A stretch of 41,873 nucleotides of DNA from Nemertoderma westbladi (GCA_032718475.1 JAUCBJ010001325.1:1-41873), one strand, 5' to 3'. Shown: positions 19,411-29,623, counted from the stretch's first letter. The notes: generated from the letters alone by a model not told the origin. A program made the numbers and translations.

Positions 19411-21423
19411 GGCTCATTCCATGAAAAGGTCAACCTCCCCACTAATTTCTAAAAATGAGATGTAGCTTTGAATTTATACTTATTTTAGGTCAAAATTTAT
19501 CGTACTCCATGAATTCAGTGCTAAAAATTGTATCAACACAGGTGGTTTATCAAAAATAGTCGAATTACAAATTATGGACCTGCTCTGCACAAAATGTGAA
19601 TAAAAGTGTGCAAAAGTTTGGTTTCCTGTAGGCACTTCCTATGACCAATAAATTAACATTTCTGAGCATGTACCAAATCAAAAATAAACCCATTTTCGAA
19701 TTTTTTTGGTTTCATTTAATTTCACCAGTGTTTCATTCCTCTGTAATGAAATCAATAAAGTTAATCTTGTGATGTCCCATACTTTACCTAAAATAGTGAA
19801 ATTTTTAGTTTATTCACAGAGATGTAACTCAGCCTAATCACCCAGTGGAATGCAAAGCACATTTGTGTTGCGTCATTGTATAAAACAATTAGTTTCATCT
19901 TCACTCCCTCAGAAATATCATGGCGGCCAATTGAAAATTGTCCCATACTTTACCATTAAAATAGCGATTATATTAGTGCACTGTATTAATGTAATATGTG
20001 AAGCCATGAGTGATATAATACTCTAAGGTCATAGTCGGCCGTAAGAATAGGAGTCTATATTTGAACTGAGAATCATTCCTCAGTCAAGAAATCTTTGGTT
20101 TTATGCATGTAAAGTCCCATACTTAACCAAAAAATAGTGAAATTTTTAATTTATACACATAGAAGTAGTCTAACTCAGCCCAATCACCCAGTGGAATGCA
20201 AAGCACGTTTGTGTTGCGTCATATAAAGAAACAATTACCTGTAGTTTCATAATCTACTCCCTCAGAAACATCATGACGGCCAATTGAAAATTGTCCCATA
20301 CTTTACCATTATAATGGCGATTACATTTTAGTGCACTGTATTAATGTAATATATGAAACCTGGAGGACAGGAGTGTTATAATGCTTTAGGGTGATAGTAG
20401 GGGGAAGCATAGAAGTATGTATTTGAACTAAGAATCATTCCTCAGTTAACTAATCTTTGAGTTTATGCATGTAAAGTCGCGTACTTTACAACAAATTTCA
20501 AAAAATTTAGTTTTTTAGCAGATAAGAAGATCGGTAAGTACAGTAATTGATACATTTTCAGAAAAATGGAAAGAATTTCGAAACTTTTTACAGACTACAT
20601 GTGTACCAAGTTTGGTTATATTTCATCAATGATTGGCGGACTTATTTTGGTTTTATCAAAATTTTGAAACTATCGGTACCAACAGACAGACTGTCTGATA
20701 TGTGACATTTGATTCCTTAAACTTCAGATTCTATCCAAACTTTTGACAGACTTCATACGTACCAGGTTTGGTTTAATTTCATCTAAAAATGACCGAGTTA
20801 TACAGTATTAGCGATCAAAAATTTGACAGATCACATACAACTCCTCAAGGGCACATATGCTAAGACTTCGGGTCAATTTGTGGGCCGCCCCACATTTTGT
20901 ATCCATATCTTGGTTGGAAATACTTAGTTGCACTTTATTATCACTAATTATCCAGAAATTACTGTTAGGTTAAGTGTAAGAGACCATTTTGACCATAAAA
21001 TTCGTACAGGTCCCGTACTTTACTTAGCAATGTCCCATACTTTACCACACAAACCACACTGTAAAAAATTAGCAATGCAGCAATTCGTCTTATATTTATA
21101 TTTTTATTTAAGCTTAATAATACAGCTTTATCCTAAACATCAACTCAACACTGTACCTGCGCACAATTCGCTAAATTTTAGAATTGAAATCATAAAATAA
21201 AAAAAACCATTTCGTACGAATCCGTACTTTACCTTAATTGGACAAGCTGGTGTTTTCTCAAAAGTGACTAAGTCCCGCCATAATCTTAGCGAAATCAAAG
21301 CTGATATTCGAAAGTTCAATCCAAGCACAATTTTGTGTACATATGTGCTGTGGATAACATTGTACAGGCAATCAAAGTTCAAAATTGTGTACGAATGTCC
21401 CGTACTTTACTTTGGAATGAGCC
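19411..21423. mobile_element. Non-autonomous TIR element (2.0 kb) in the satellite
   Basis: Perfect 11-bp terminal inverted repeats GGCTCATTCCA (19411-19421) and TGGAATGAGCC (21413-21423), flanked by AACAACA and AACAACT. Satellite remnants lie on both sides. Inside, a unit of about 340-362 bp is tandemly duplicated (starts 19774, 20114 and a partial at 20476), and the motif GTCCCATACTTTACC or close variants occurs about nine times, including next to the right TIR. No transposase is visible; the small frames at 21140-21503 are not recognisable. Superfamily unknown. Confidence 0.75.
19774..20475. repeat. Two-copy tandem duplication inside the TIR element
   Basis: Copies 19774-20113 and 20114-20475 share AATCACCCAGTGGAATGCAA, TTGTGTTGCGTCAT, CGGCCAATTGAAAATTGTCC and GTGCACTGTATTAATGTAAT in order, with small indels. 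Confidence 0.85.
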
Positions 21424-21530
21424 AACAACTGAATAACTGGAAAATGAAATTCGTAATCAGCTACTCGAATTGTTACTGGATGCTTCAATTTATAACCGGG
21501 TAATCAAATTAGTAAGCGGGTAAAAGTTAA
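21424..21530. repeat. Diverged satellite remnant
   Basis: Contains unit pieces such as GTAATCAAATTAGTAAGCGGG and degenerate neighbours, immediately right of the TIR element. It shows that the array originally extended at least to here. Confidence 0.7.
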
Positions 21531-21832
21531 AAGTAAACGTTGAATGAAATAAATTTTCTTTTAATAATTAACTTTTTTATACGCAAAAATGCGGACATAA
21601 AAGACTTTTTTGTCCGTAAATGCGGACAAAATAATTATTTATTACATGGGAAAAAAGTAGAACTACTGTAGTAGGTTGAAGGGCGTCTGTGTCTATAAGT
21701 AGGGGTAGACTGCAGACTAAGTGAGCTATTTATTACATGATTTTTGTGTGACCTCTAGTACGTATGTGTGACGGCTGCCACTATGTTTGATGGTGTTGTT
21801 GGGGTTGCAGCCTGTGCGTGGGGTTTTCCAGT

Positions 21833-21904
21833 TTGCTTTTGCTCATTTGGAAGAGTATTGGACTTACAAACTTGGAATTCGAAATACCGGGTTTAATCCC
21901 ATAG
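21833..21904 (+). repeat. tRNA-like block (SINE head or tRNA relic)
   Basis: GCTCATTTGGAAGAGT resembles a D-arm/A box, CTTACAA an anticodon loop (TAC if functional), and CGGGTTTAATCCC a T-arm/B box, all correctly ordered and spaced. Acceptor and anticodon stems do not pair well, so this is not a working tRNA. No SINE tail was identified. Confidence 0.45.
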
Positions 21905-22035
21905 ATTCCCATATCCAATTCTACTAAAACATTTACATTTCTTTCAAGGTTTCAAGGTCAAGTGACAGGGAGGTGGGGGGAACTTGACGCAAATCTCATC
22001 TCGACGAATTAATATTCCGCCTCAATGTTAAATTC

Positions 22036-22093
22036 TCAATTTAGGGAAAGGAGCAGGTTACAGTGGCGCGTTATTCTAACCAAAATAATAAAC
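22036..22093 (-). repeat. Solo monomer of the 68-bp repeat
   Basis: AGGGAAAGGAGCAGGTTACA followed by TTCTAACCAAAATAATAAAC is the reverse complement of the 68-bp unit tandemly repeated at 30157-30972 inside another element, with a few mismatches. Confidence 0.8.
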
Positions 22094-22229
22094 TAAAGTC
22101 AATAGCACAGGTTATAGTATTATTTTGGGAGTAATCAGTTGTTATTTGCATCGAATCTGGTTTTAAAAGATCATTACTAAAATATTATTATGAAAAAATA
22201 ATTAAAATATTTTTAATTAAGTTATTTAA

Positions 22230-22835
22230 ATATGGTTATTTTCAGACCCGATGCATTATTATCTTCGCAGAAGAGAAAGTTGGCATGTATTCAACTCAGA
22301 AATGCAGCAAGGTTGTTGGATCTTCGAACTTCAAAAGAATAGGAATATAACATTGAGCATCTTGGTCACGACTACCACTACAATGCAGTTGGCGTCGACC
22401 AAGTGATGCATCAGCAAAAGATTTGAAGAGTACTGTAAGTTATGTTTCCCGACAACCCGACAAATGCTGCAGAAGCATTGTTTATGTGACTCGAAACTCG
22501 CAAAGTTGATGTCCAACTGTCCCAGGAATGCCAGCTATTTGTCACGAACCGTCCAGAAAAATCATCAATCGTTCAATGCAAATCGATGCAAATCATCAAT
22601 TGCATCGTAAATGTCATGACTCGCGAAGTTGTCGACCAAATCCCATCATTCTACTGTACAGTACTCCATCGTCATCGATGAGACAAGTGATGTCTCACAA
22701 ATGGAGCAGATCTCACTGTCGATGCACTATGTCGACACATACTGTGAAGACAGTGAAAGCTTTGTAATATCGTTGGGGGAGTTTGATCTTTTTCAGGTGA
22801 CACAAATTAAAGTTATACCAAATATTTCGGCCTAA
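22230..22835 (+). pseudogene. hAT transposase fragment (middle part)
   Basis: The frame at 22629-22835 contains YSIVIDETSDVSQMEQISLS, the first catalytic-Asp region of hAT transposases of the group that also gave rise to ZMYM/P52-like host proteins (pattern DET(S/T)D-S--EQ-S). The sequence upstream (about 22500-22650) encodes related residues (IVNVMTREVVDQIP) in shifted frames. The copy is short of its N-terminal BED finger and most of its catalytic core, and frames are broken. A C-terminal piece and one terminal repeat lie at 24600-25000. Confidence 0.7.
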
Positions 22836-23287
22836 AAGCGTTTAACAATGGATATATAGGTATTATAAAAACACGTAAAACACTGGTCAACGTACCGACA
22901 AGAAGAAGTACCGGTAAGTCCTGACGAATGATTTAGTACAATGAAACGGCTTTAACAATAATATAATATAAAGCAGAATTTACAATTAATATTATACACT
23001 GATAATTTTACAAGAACCTACAGTAACTATAATTCCAAAAAGACTAGCACAGATACAAATAAGAGAAAGCACAACACATTACATAGTTTACAGATTCACT
23101 TTACTGAGTCAGGCGAGCAATTCGAGTGATCGGCAATTAAGCTCCATCCTCCGTACCCAGACCACTGCCCCCCTGATGCAATGAGAAGCCCCTCGAACTA
23201 TTGCGAACTGCACACGGCGGCGAACTCACTCCATTACGGTGCTATAAGGTCTGTCCCAGTTGTGGTGTAAACGGTCAGCGAAGATTC
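22836..23287. other. No gene seen
   Basis: AT-rich to about 23090, then GC-richer sequence downstream (in the minus direction) of the 23288 ORF, with stops in every frame. May belong to the same inserted element as that ORF. Confidence 0.4.
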
Positions 23288-23611
23288 TCAGGAGCTTGTT
23301 GGCCTGCGGTACCAGAACTCCATCGCAAGAGAATACGAAGGGTGCAAAGTCCGCTCTCCTCTATCTTGTGGTTCCGCATATAGTGCGGTTTTAGCGTCCT
23401 CCGTAGATTCTAGGACCCTCATCGGGGGGCGTCCAGCAGACGACTCGGCGTCAAGGTTTACGACCCTGATATCTAACAATGCCTGAGTCTGAGTCTGTGG
23501 GTTGAATGCCCCTGGAGCTGGAACTCCTACATCACACCAAAGTCCTGCCCCATCACTTAATCTGGGCTCGTCTGTGACTACTGGTTGGACTATGGGTTTG
23601 GGTTCCGACTG
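23288..23611 (-). CDS. Partial ORF with DIRV-type retroelement segment
   Basis: About 107 open codons without a start Met. The upstream edge is a TGA, then ACAG, which could be a splice acceptor. The chain includes DEPRLSDGAGLWCDVGVPAP, then ALLDIRVVNLDAESS and VLESTEDAKTALYAEPQDRG. The order G-W--Q----(D)IRV--DA-S-----VL---E--K---Y resembles a conserved C-terminal, possibly nuclease-like, segment that I associate with some retroelement-encoded proteins of marine invertebrates. I cannot name the family with confidence. It lies between the two hAT pieces on the opposite strand, so it is probably a separate insertion. Confidence 0.4.
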   Translation of the reverse strand, partial: QSEPKPIVQPVVTDEPRLSDGAGLWCDVGVPAPGAFNPQTQTQALLDIRVVNLDAESSAGRPPMRVLESTEDAKTALYAEPQDRGERTLHPSYSLAMEFWYRRPTSS

Positions 23612-24599
23612 TCACGTTTCGTGGTCCAAATGCTAGAGAGGCCAGATCCCCAACAACATCACGGAGTTCAATATATCAGACAATTGGGCAAACCATAAAT
23701 ATTTCATTAACGATATAGACAGTACAAACAAAACAAATAAACAAAACAAGTATACAAAAGGCACTAAACAATTAAAGATTACAAAACTCTATAAAGAATT
23801 ACAAAATTAAAGAGTACAAAATACAATAAACAATTGAATTGAAGTAAACAAACAGAAATAAAACTACCAGTATAAATTAAAGTAACATAACGTTATACAC
23901 TATTTATTAAAGTAAGCAAAACTCATTAAGCTATTAAACGTAAATAAAGAAAACTCAATAAACGCAACTCTGCAGTACAGCAGCAGTAGGCCTACTGACC
24001 ACAAAATGACTGAATGAGTCATTTATTGGCGATGAATCATGTGACTGATTCATAATTGTAATGCGTGTCAAGCACCACTAAAGTTGTCAAGTTATAAAGT
24101 CACCGAAAGTATTATTCTAGGAATACACAATTTGTTAACAATTTGCTAAGTGCATTGCATGATAACAAGTAACCACCCAAATATTTCTTAAAATCTATAC
24201 TGTACTTGGCAAGTATTTTTTAATTCCATATTAATATTTTAATTATTATATAGCTTATATAATATTATATTATATAGCTGTTATTATAGTTATATTATAG
24301 TTAGTGGCCAAGTTCCCATTTTGTTCCCATACCATCTCATACCATCTCGGCTATACCTCGATGAAATTTTCTAAAACTTATTTTCAGATCTAATTTCTTT
24401 ATATTACAACAACCTATCATGGAAAAAACAAATTTTATCGCTCAGTCTCAGAGCGGCCTCTAGAAGGTTAACAAATAATTCAAAATGTGGTAATTGTAAA
24501 ATTTTAGTAAAATTATCATGCCAGTAACTTGCCATTAGGTAACAGGGTAAGGTAGTACTTTATTAATATGATAAGATTCTCAACCCGGGATTGTACGCA
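23612..24599. other. No gene seen; AT-rich
   Basis: Mostly A-rich (23680-23900, many ACAAA and AATAAA runs) and AT-alternating (24230-24300). It probably includes sequence from the element holding the 23288 ORF and non-coding hAT sequence. No repeat boundary was found. Confidence 0.4.
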
Positions 24600-24752
24600 T
24601 ACTGGACTGCTGGAGATCTTTCTCGTTACACTGTGACGACATGCACAGCTGAGTGCTCATTCAGCCTGTTGAAGACACATTACCGCTCAACAACAGGACT
24701 GGAGTGGCTGAATAGGCTGGCTTTACTTGATATACAGTACATAAGGATATAA
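24600..24752 (+). pseudogene. hAT transposase C-terminal dimerisation domain
   Basis: The frame through 24645-24752 encodes TAECSFSLLKTHYRSTTGLE, then WLNRLALLDIQYIRI and a stop. This is the Dimer_Tnp_hAT signature (TAER-FS-LK---RST---ERL--LALL-I). It is 1.8 kb downstream of the catalytic fragment and on the same strand, which fits one decayed element interrupted by later insertions. It lies about 220 bp from a hAT-like terminal repeat. Confidence 0.8.
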
Positions 24753-24943
24753 AGCTCGATTACAGCAAGGTCATTGCTAAATATATGCCCACCGTTACGA
24801 TCCTCGCCTTTGTCTGATGACTAATATACTGTAACCTCTTTATGGTAAAGTAAAGTTAAGTAGTGTAAAAGTAATTAACATAACATAATAGACACCGCTA
24901 GTACTGTACACACTACTGATGCTATGCATTATTTAGTCTCCAT

Positions 24944-24969
24944 CCCCCCCCCCCCCCCCCCCCCCCCCC
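24944..24969. repeat. C26 homopolymer
   Basis: Run of 26 C directly inside the hAT terminal repeat. On the opposite strand this is the G-run that follows CAGTGG...GTAGCCAGG ends in several hAT families. Its exact length is likely to be unreliable. Confidence 0.85.
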
Positions 24970-25000
24970 ACACAAACACAATATCCTGGCTACACCACTG
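24970..25000 (-). repeat. hAT right terminal inverted repeat
   Basis: Reverse complement begins CAGTGGTGTAGCCAGGAT, a typical hAT end. The flanking 8 bp GTATTGTA (25001-25008) would be the target duplication. I could not find a matching left end between 21530 and 22240. Confidence 0.7.
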
Positions 25001-25849
25001 GTATTGTACCCAGTCATGCGCTGCGTTTACTTATCGCTATCGGAGCACCTCACTCCCACTTGCGCTGCACTTCAGCGTTCATTAGAGAAAGAGAAAAAAA
25101 TATAAATAAACCACTCAGCTCGGTTTACTCATAGACTGGAACACTAATGGTGAAACGCTCCGAAGGCGATTGTCCTTTCTCATCACACGAAGACTTTGGC
25201 AAATTTTTATCATCAGACGGAAGGAATCCCACCCCGCGGCCGAGGATAGTCAGTACATAGTAGTGGGCATGGGAGTTCCACCGGTTCTCACTCTCCAGCA
25301 TGGATGGATGAATCGAACGCCGAACCATCATCCCCCAAACCCACTGATAATCGATCTTTCTCGACACTTCGAACCAATTTGACAACCTACCGATAACGTA
25401 CCATTGCATTGGGGTGACGAGTTTCTACAGTATATAGCCAAATCTAAAGTCCGTTACTTCGTAAGTAATCTTCAGACTTTGTTCTTGTCGAGTTTAGTAA
25501 GTGCAGTTTAATATTAATAATATACTTTACTACTATCCGTTCATGGCTTATTAGATGTCAGTTATGATACTGATATTTTAGTGTATTTTTTTGTTAGATT
25601 TTGTATTGCTACACCGCTTTTCTTTCAATTACATGCCATTCACCACCCCGTGCACCTGCGTCTTCTGCTATTCTTATATTACCGGTAGGCCCCCTACAGA
25701 TATTATTAGCTTTTCTTGTGCTCTTGTGCATTATGTAAAGCACCTAATGTACTGCACTTAGTAGCGATATTAATGTTAACAATATCGAACAATTTTATAT
25801 TTAAGTGCAGGATCCATACCAATAACACAAAAACTTATTCGGTTTTATG
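25001..25849. other. No gene assigned
   Basis: Frames of 94 aa (25125-25409 minus) and 70 aa (25170-25382 plus) overlap each other; neither has features I recognise. The remainder is AT-rich. This may be older host or element sequence into which LINE 2 inserted. Confidence 0.4.
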
Positions 25850-25861
25850 AAGACCTAACTA
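25850..25861. repeat. Target-site duplication of LINE 2, 3' side
   Basis: AAGACCTAACTA here is repeated at 41387-41398. The two copies flank the LINE, with the BEL element nested between them. Confidence 0.85.
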
Positions 25862-26224
25862 CTACTACTAGTATCGGCATGCTGCATTGCAGCTGCATTT
25901 TTAAGAATGCTGTGCCGGCTTGTCGAACAAAATTGCGCCGCCACAACTCCCTATCACCCATGACATTTGCTAGATCATCCGCATCTTCAAGGCCAGTTTC
26001 CTTTAAGATGCGTCTCAAGAAAGTCATGGGCTGTCCACCATGCTTATTCACTCCATGAGGCTGCCAAAGTACAAGATTATGCACTGGCTGGACCTCACGG
26101 CGAAAGCAATGTCCTGCAAAGCGGAGGCGATTTTGTTCTAGTGTCAAGCTTGGGGGAACCAATGAGACACCTCCAATGTTATATAGTGTCTGGTTGGAAA
26201 TGTGTGCATTGTACTTGACACAAT
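25862..26224 (-). pseudogene. LINE 2, C-terminal part of ORF2
   Basis: Minus-strand frame with LTLEQNRLRFAGHCFRREVQ, HGVNKHGGQPMTFLRRILKE and DRELWRRNFVR, the conserved tail after RT in RTE/CR1-like LINE polyproteins. The end next to the target duplication is a short TAG-rich tail (TACTAGTAGTAG in LINE sense). The open frame (25845-26162) runs on upstream to the insertion point of BEL element 2 at 26224, and coding resumes beyond 40860. The nearest coding sequence on both sides looks undamaged apart from the insertion, implying a fairly young LINE copy. Confidence 0.85.
26220..26224. repeat. Target-site duplication ACAAT, left copy (BEL element 2)
   Basis: ACAAT before the LTR at 26225 recurs at 40860-40864 after the other LTR. 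Confidence 0.92.
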
Positions 26225-27412
26225 TGTTCGCGCTTTTAGACCTTTAGCAGTTTAACCCGCTAATTTTAGGTGTCTTCTAGTTTATAAATCGACTTGAGCC
26301 TATAACAAGTATTTGTTGCATATAAGATATAAAGTTACATTAGCCGAAGCCAGCCTTTGCGCGACCATTCACCCACAGTTAAGGGAGACTGGATTCGGAG
26401 GCTCTGACCTTATTGCGGTGTAGACTTACTGTATTATTCGATTGCTCGTTACTATAATATCTCTGACAAATATTATTTACTTTCGGGAAATATTAACAGT
26501 TCCTTTAGGACGTGGCGCTCTAAGTATGTAAACAGAGTTATGACTTACACTAAACACAACGGGATGGCTAATGATTTTCGTATAAAGCGCATTCTTTAGG
26601 AAATGCTTTGTTATCTGTCACACTCATGCACACTACCGCACACTGCTGCACACTAATCTGCCGACCTTCACTAAATTTGATCATATATAAGGAGAATAGT
26701 AACTGACACATGTAGGGATTATGAAATAGCATTCAATTCACTCCAAAACCACTATAATGTAAGTCGCAGTTGCTACAGGTAACTAGTCCCTCTTACCTTC
26801 AGTATATCAAGAAGATTGGGGTTTTATGATTATTTATCGATATTCTCCAAATATAACAACATATCCATCAACTTATAACAATCAATAACCGACAGTAAAT
26901 AGCAGTAAAATAATGCGGTGAAAGGTATGTATAGTATGATATGGGCTGCGATAACAGTTATACGTTCCTATAATCAAAGCCGTCGAATGTTTGGCTAAAG
27001 TCTGAAACTCAGAATAATTCCAAAGCCGATGTTCTGGGGCTCAGGAAAAGGTAAACAAAAACCGTCATGCATTGCGCGATTTCCCGTAGGCTTCTGTGCA
27101 AATAAAATGAAAATCGCTCTGATTGGTCGAGTGAGCTGAACAAAGAGAGTTAAGAAAGCTCCACATCGACATCAAAATCAGCTGATAGATTTCGTCATCT
27201 GAACCACACTGTATTAAGAGTATTTGGCGTATTGCGGCATAAAATGGCTTGTTATGTCCGCTAAAGTACACATACAGAAAAAATGGCTTTTTATGTCCGC
27301 TAAAACACCTACACAGTACTTTGTGGGAAAAATGGCTTGTTATGTCCGCTAAAACAACTAAACAGTTCATTGCGGAGAAAAATGACTGGTTATATCCGCA
27401 AAAGCCTTTACA
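26225..27412 (-). repeat. 3' LTR of BEL element 2
   Basis: 1188 bp, TG...CA ends, about 99% identical to 39672-40859 by hand count. Contains four spaced subrepeats with (A)ATGGCTTGTTATGTCCGCT-like cores near 27244-27400. Confidence 0.95.
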
Positions 27413-27421
27413 CCACTCCCA
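27413..27421 (-). other. Polypurine tract of BEL element 2
   Basis: TGGGAGTGG in the coding direction, abutting the 3' LTR, as in element 1. Confidence 0.7.
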
Positions 27422-27490
27422 GAAAATGGGATTTAATTTTATAAAATATAAAAAATCACAGTTTCTAAAATATAAAAATACTCTAAACAG

Positions 27491-28096
27491 TTAGTCTTTC
27501 TTGCGCAGACGGCGTTTACGCAGTTTTTTGAGGCTAGCAAGAGTCCTTTTCTCTTTGGGGCGAGCCACTTTACTAGGAGGGCTATAACTCCTGGGTGAAG
27601 GGTGCAATACAATTGCATCGGAAGGTTTAGAATGAAGGTCGGTGTATCCGCCGGTCGAGGTATCCGGTTGATCGGTATCAACCTCAGTGGAACGAGGTCG
27701 AACAACCTTGAGAGCGCGTTTCAAGACAGCAGCTCTTACTGGTCCCTGACGATTCGTCTGCATAAGAGCGGTAGGTGGACCGTGTGTAGTGAGAAATTTC
27801 CTCGGTTTGATGGTTCTTTCCGACTCGCGTTCTCGGGCTCTATCGGAATCGATATGCTTCTCCTCGAGCTGATTTTCCTCCGCTTGTCGTTGGAAGCATT
27901 CGTCCAAAACTCTTGCAGAGAGTAGAGTCGTCCAAGTTCGATATCTTCTTAGAGATTCTGGATTTCCCGATCGAACTGAGATAAAGCTAATTCGTTTCAC
28001 CGCTTGGACTTGCTGCTGCAATTTACGTTTCCTCCAAACAATTGTAGGTTCCTTTTCCGATCTTTTGACGAATAGTGTCCAATGCGTTTCGTACAA
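27491..28096 (-). CDS. ORF3 C-terminal segment, element 2
   Basis: 201-codon frame. The last 130 codons equal 4276-4668 of element 1 (charged EENQLEEKHIDSDRARERE, Ser/Pro linker, basic KKLRKRRLRKKD end). The first part reads through the region that forms a coiled coil in element 1, but in a different frame because of a 1-nt insertion near 27993, compensated further on, so residues there are probably not native. The listed first residue is a non-ATG codon; the true protein must enter from upstream. Function unknown; the basic tail suggests nucleic-acid binding or nuclear import. Confidence 0.5.
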   Translation of the reverse strand: MYETHWTLFVKRSEKEPTIVWRKRKLQQQVQAVKRISFISVRSGNPESLRRYRTWTTLLSARVLDECFQRQAEENQLEEKHIDSDRARERESERTIKPRKFLTTHGPPTALMQTNRQGPVRAAVLKRALKVVRPRSTEVDTDQPDTSTGGYTDLHSKPSDAIVLHPSPRSYSPPSKVARPKEKRTLASLKKLRKRRLRKKD

Positions 28097-28131
28097 CTCT
28101 CTCCTCCACCTCGGTGACAGGTTGTATCGGG

Positions 28132-28560
28132 TTAAACCGGGACGATGATACGGTTGAATGGCGATATTAGATGTCCGCGTCCCAATCCGGCTAGGTAAGA
28201 TGGGCGAATATCTAGGGAGCCCACAACCGGAGTGCCACCGACTAATTGTTCGGGTAACACTAGATCTTTGAACAGTGAGTACAGTTCGGGAGGATCCGTG
28301 ATACTATTAGGATCAAGAGTCTGAGGTCTCACTAGGGAGTGAGGAGGTCTGACCGAGTATTCCGGAACTCTGATCATAGGTTTATTTAAGGATCGTTTGA
28401 GTCGAGCGAGCGTAGGTGATACATCGAACAAGTTTCGCTCGAAACTCCCGTAAATATAGCGAGTAAAACTGTGTTTAGAGCAACGTCTCCGCGGATGTTT
28501 ATGTCTTTCCGTTTGTTGGTTGGGTCTTGGGCATTCATCGCAATAATACCAAAGACGCAC
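28132..28560 (-). CDS. ORF3 middle segment, element 2
   Basis: Open frame of about 142 codons (extends a further dozen codons upstream to about 28607). It has a Cys/His cluster YYCDECPRPN ... HKHPRRRCSKH (C-x2-C, then H-x-H, then C-x2-H) that could bind a metal, then FERNLFDVSPTLARLKRSLN and a Pro/Leu-rich end. It ends at TAA 28132. It is offset by one nucleotide from the preceding 148-aa frame, the same offset as in element 1. No transmembrane segment. Family unknown. Confidence 0.5.
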   Translation of the reverse strand: MRLWYYCDECPRPNQQTERHKHPRRRCSKHSFTRYIYGSFERNLFDVSPTLARLKRSLNKPMIRVPEYSVRPPHSLVRPQTLDPNSITDPPELYSLFKDLVLPEQLVGGTPVVGSLDIRPSYLAGLGRGHLISPFNRIIVPV

Positions 28561-28597
28561 GTCTTGTAGGGGAAACGCGGGTGATCTTTCTTCAGTT

Positions 28598-29044
28598 TTA
28601 CAATGTTTCTCTCAAGAATTCCAAATATACGTTGGAGTCACTGCGTTTATCCGGTTCTTTAACATCTTCTCTTTCAAGTCGATTTCGAATAGAATTTTCG
28701 CATTCGATTCTCAGTTTATCGTTCCGACTCCGCTGGGTATGATATTTAAATAGGACCATTTCCCTTTCGGTGTCGACATCGTCCGTATCGTGTAAATCGA
28801 TAGGATGACCAGTAGTTAAGAAGTCCATATGCGTACCATTACGATGCGTATAGCGAGCAGTGAATTTTCGATAGTCCAATTCACGAGTGAGTTGCTCCTG
28901 GGACATTGGCGGTTCGATATAACGACCATCGTCCTCCGTAGTAGTTGGACTAGCGTCGCCGCGTATTAAGCTATCAACAAACGCTTGCAACGGTAGAGTA
29001 TATCGCTCCCTGATACCAAGATCATCTTCTATCAACTCAGTCAT
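28598..29044 (-). CDS. ORF3 N-terminal segment (148 aa), element 2
   Basis: Same start (MTELIEDDLGIRERYTLPLQ), length and stop as 5378-5824 in element 1. Acidic, no signal peptide, no recognised domain. The ATG follows TATAGCAG/CT, a possible splice acceptor that would bring it under the leader donor. Conservation of the start, the stop and the offset of the next frame in two subfamilies suggests either a genuine short protein or a programmed frameshift/splice, rather than independent decay. Confidence 0.55.
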   Translation of the reverse strand: MTELIEDDLGIRERYTLPLQAFVDSLIRGDASPTTTEDDGRYIEPPMSQEQLTRELDYRKFTARYTHRNGTHMDFLTTGHPIDLHDTDDVDTEREMVLFKYHTQRSRNDKLRIECENSIRNRLEREDVKEPDKRSDSNVYLEFLRETL

Positions 29045-29623
29045 AGCTGCTATATGAGTTTATCAATATTATAATTAGTTATAATTAGGCTAGCGGGCGT
29101 CGCTGCCTACCCCTCACGGCCCCCGGACAGTGCAAGATCCTCAGCGCTGATGTACTGTCGCCGCTGTGCCTATCGCCAACATAGTAGCTGCACAACGACA
29201 ACAACAACCAGCGCGAGTCACTCCACTGTCCATCCCAAGGGCTTAGATTTACTTCAGGTTCTTACTGCAGAGGTAGAGCTACTTTCACAACTGCGACTCG
29301 CTACTGTAAACACACTTTAGTAGTAACATTCACCTATAAACGCACAAATTCCACACAACTGTCACAAACCGCACACATTCGGGCCATTTGTCCTTTAGTC
29401 AAGTGCCTTCCAGAATGCCACGTTATTATTATGTATCCTTGGATACTAGCAGTGTGCTATTTATTCCTTATGCTATTCAATGGGGCAAGCTTTATTGTTC
29501 TTTTAACTCACTTCTAATTCTAGCGTGGTTGTTGCCATGGTAACATTATGGAAAGCTAGCAGTAGAATTAGGGTAATTCTCATGCATACAGATCTGGGAT
29601 GCTATTTAATAGTAATTCTTTAA

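Larger units (their letters stand above)
21531..22229. other. Unassigned AT-rich stretch
   Basis: No gene seen. It begins with GCGGACATAAAAG and TTTTTTGTCCG, similar to motifs in the BEL LTR and in the ends of the 29624 element. It includes a tRNA-like block and a lone 68-bp repeat monomer (listed separately). Confidence 0.5.

Noticed and set aside
20928-21503. Small ORFs inside the 19411 TIR element as a transposase
   Set aside because: Short, on both strands, with no catalytic motif.
21833-21904. Functional tRNA-Val(TAC) gene
   Set aside because: The A- and B-box text is tRNA-like, but acceptor and anticodon stems do not pair.
22060-22070. CAGTGGCGCG as the left end of the hAT element
   Set aside because: It lies inside the 68-bp repeat monomer and lacks the 8-bp GTATTGTA duplication.
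25125-25409. 94-aa minus and 70-aa plus ORFs
   Set aside because: They overlap each other on opposite strands with no recognisable domain; not supported as genes.
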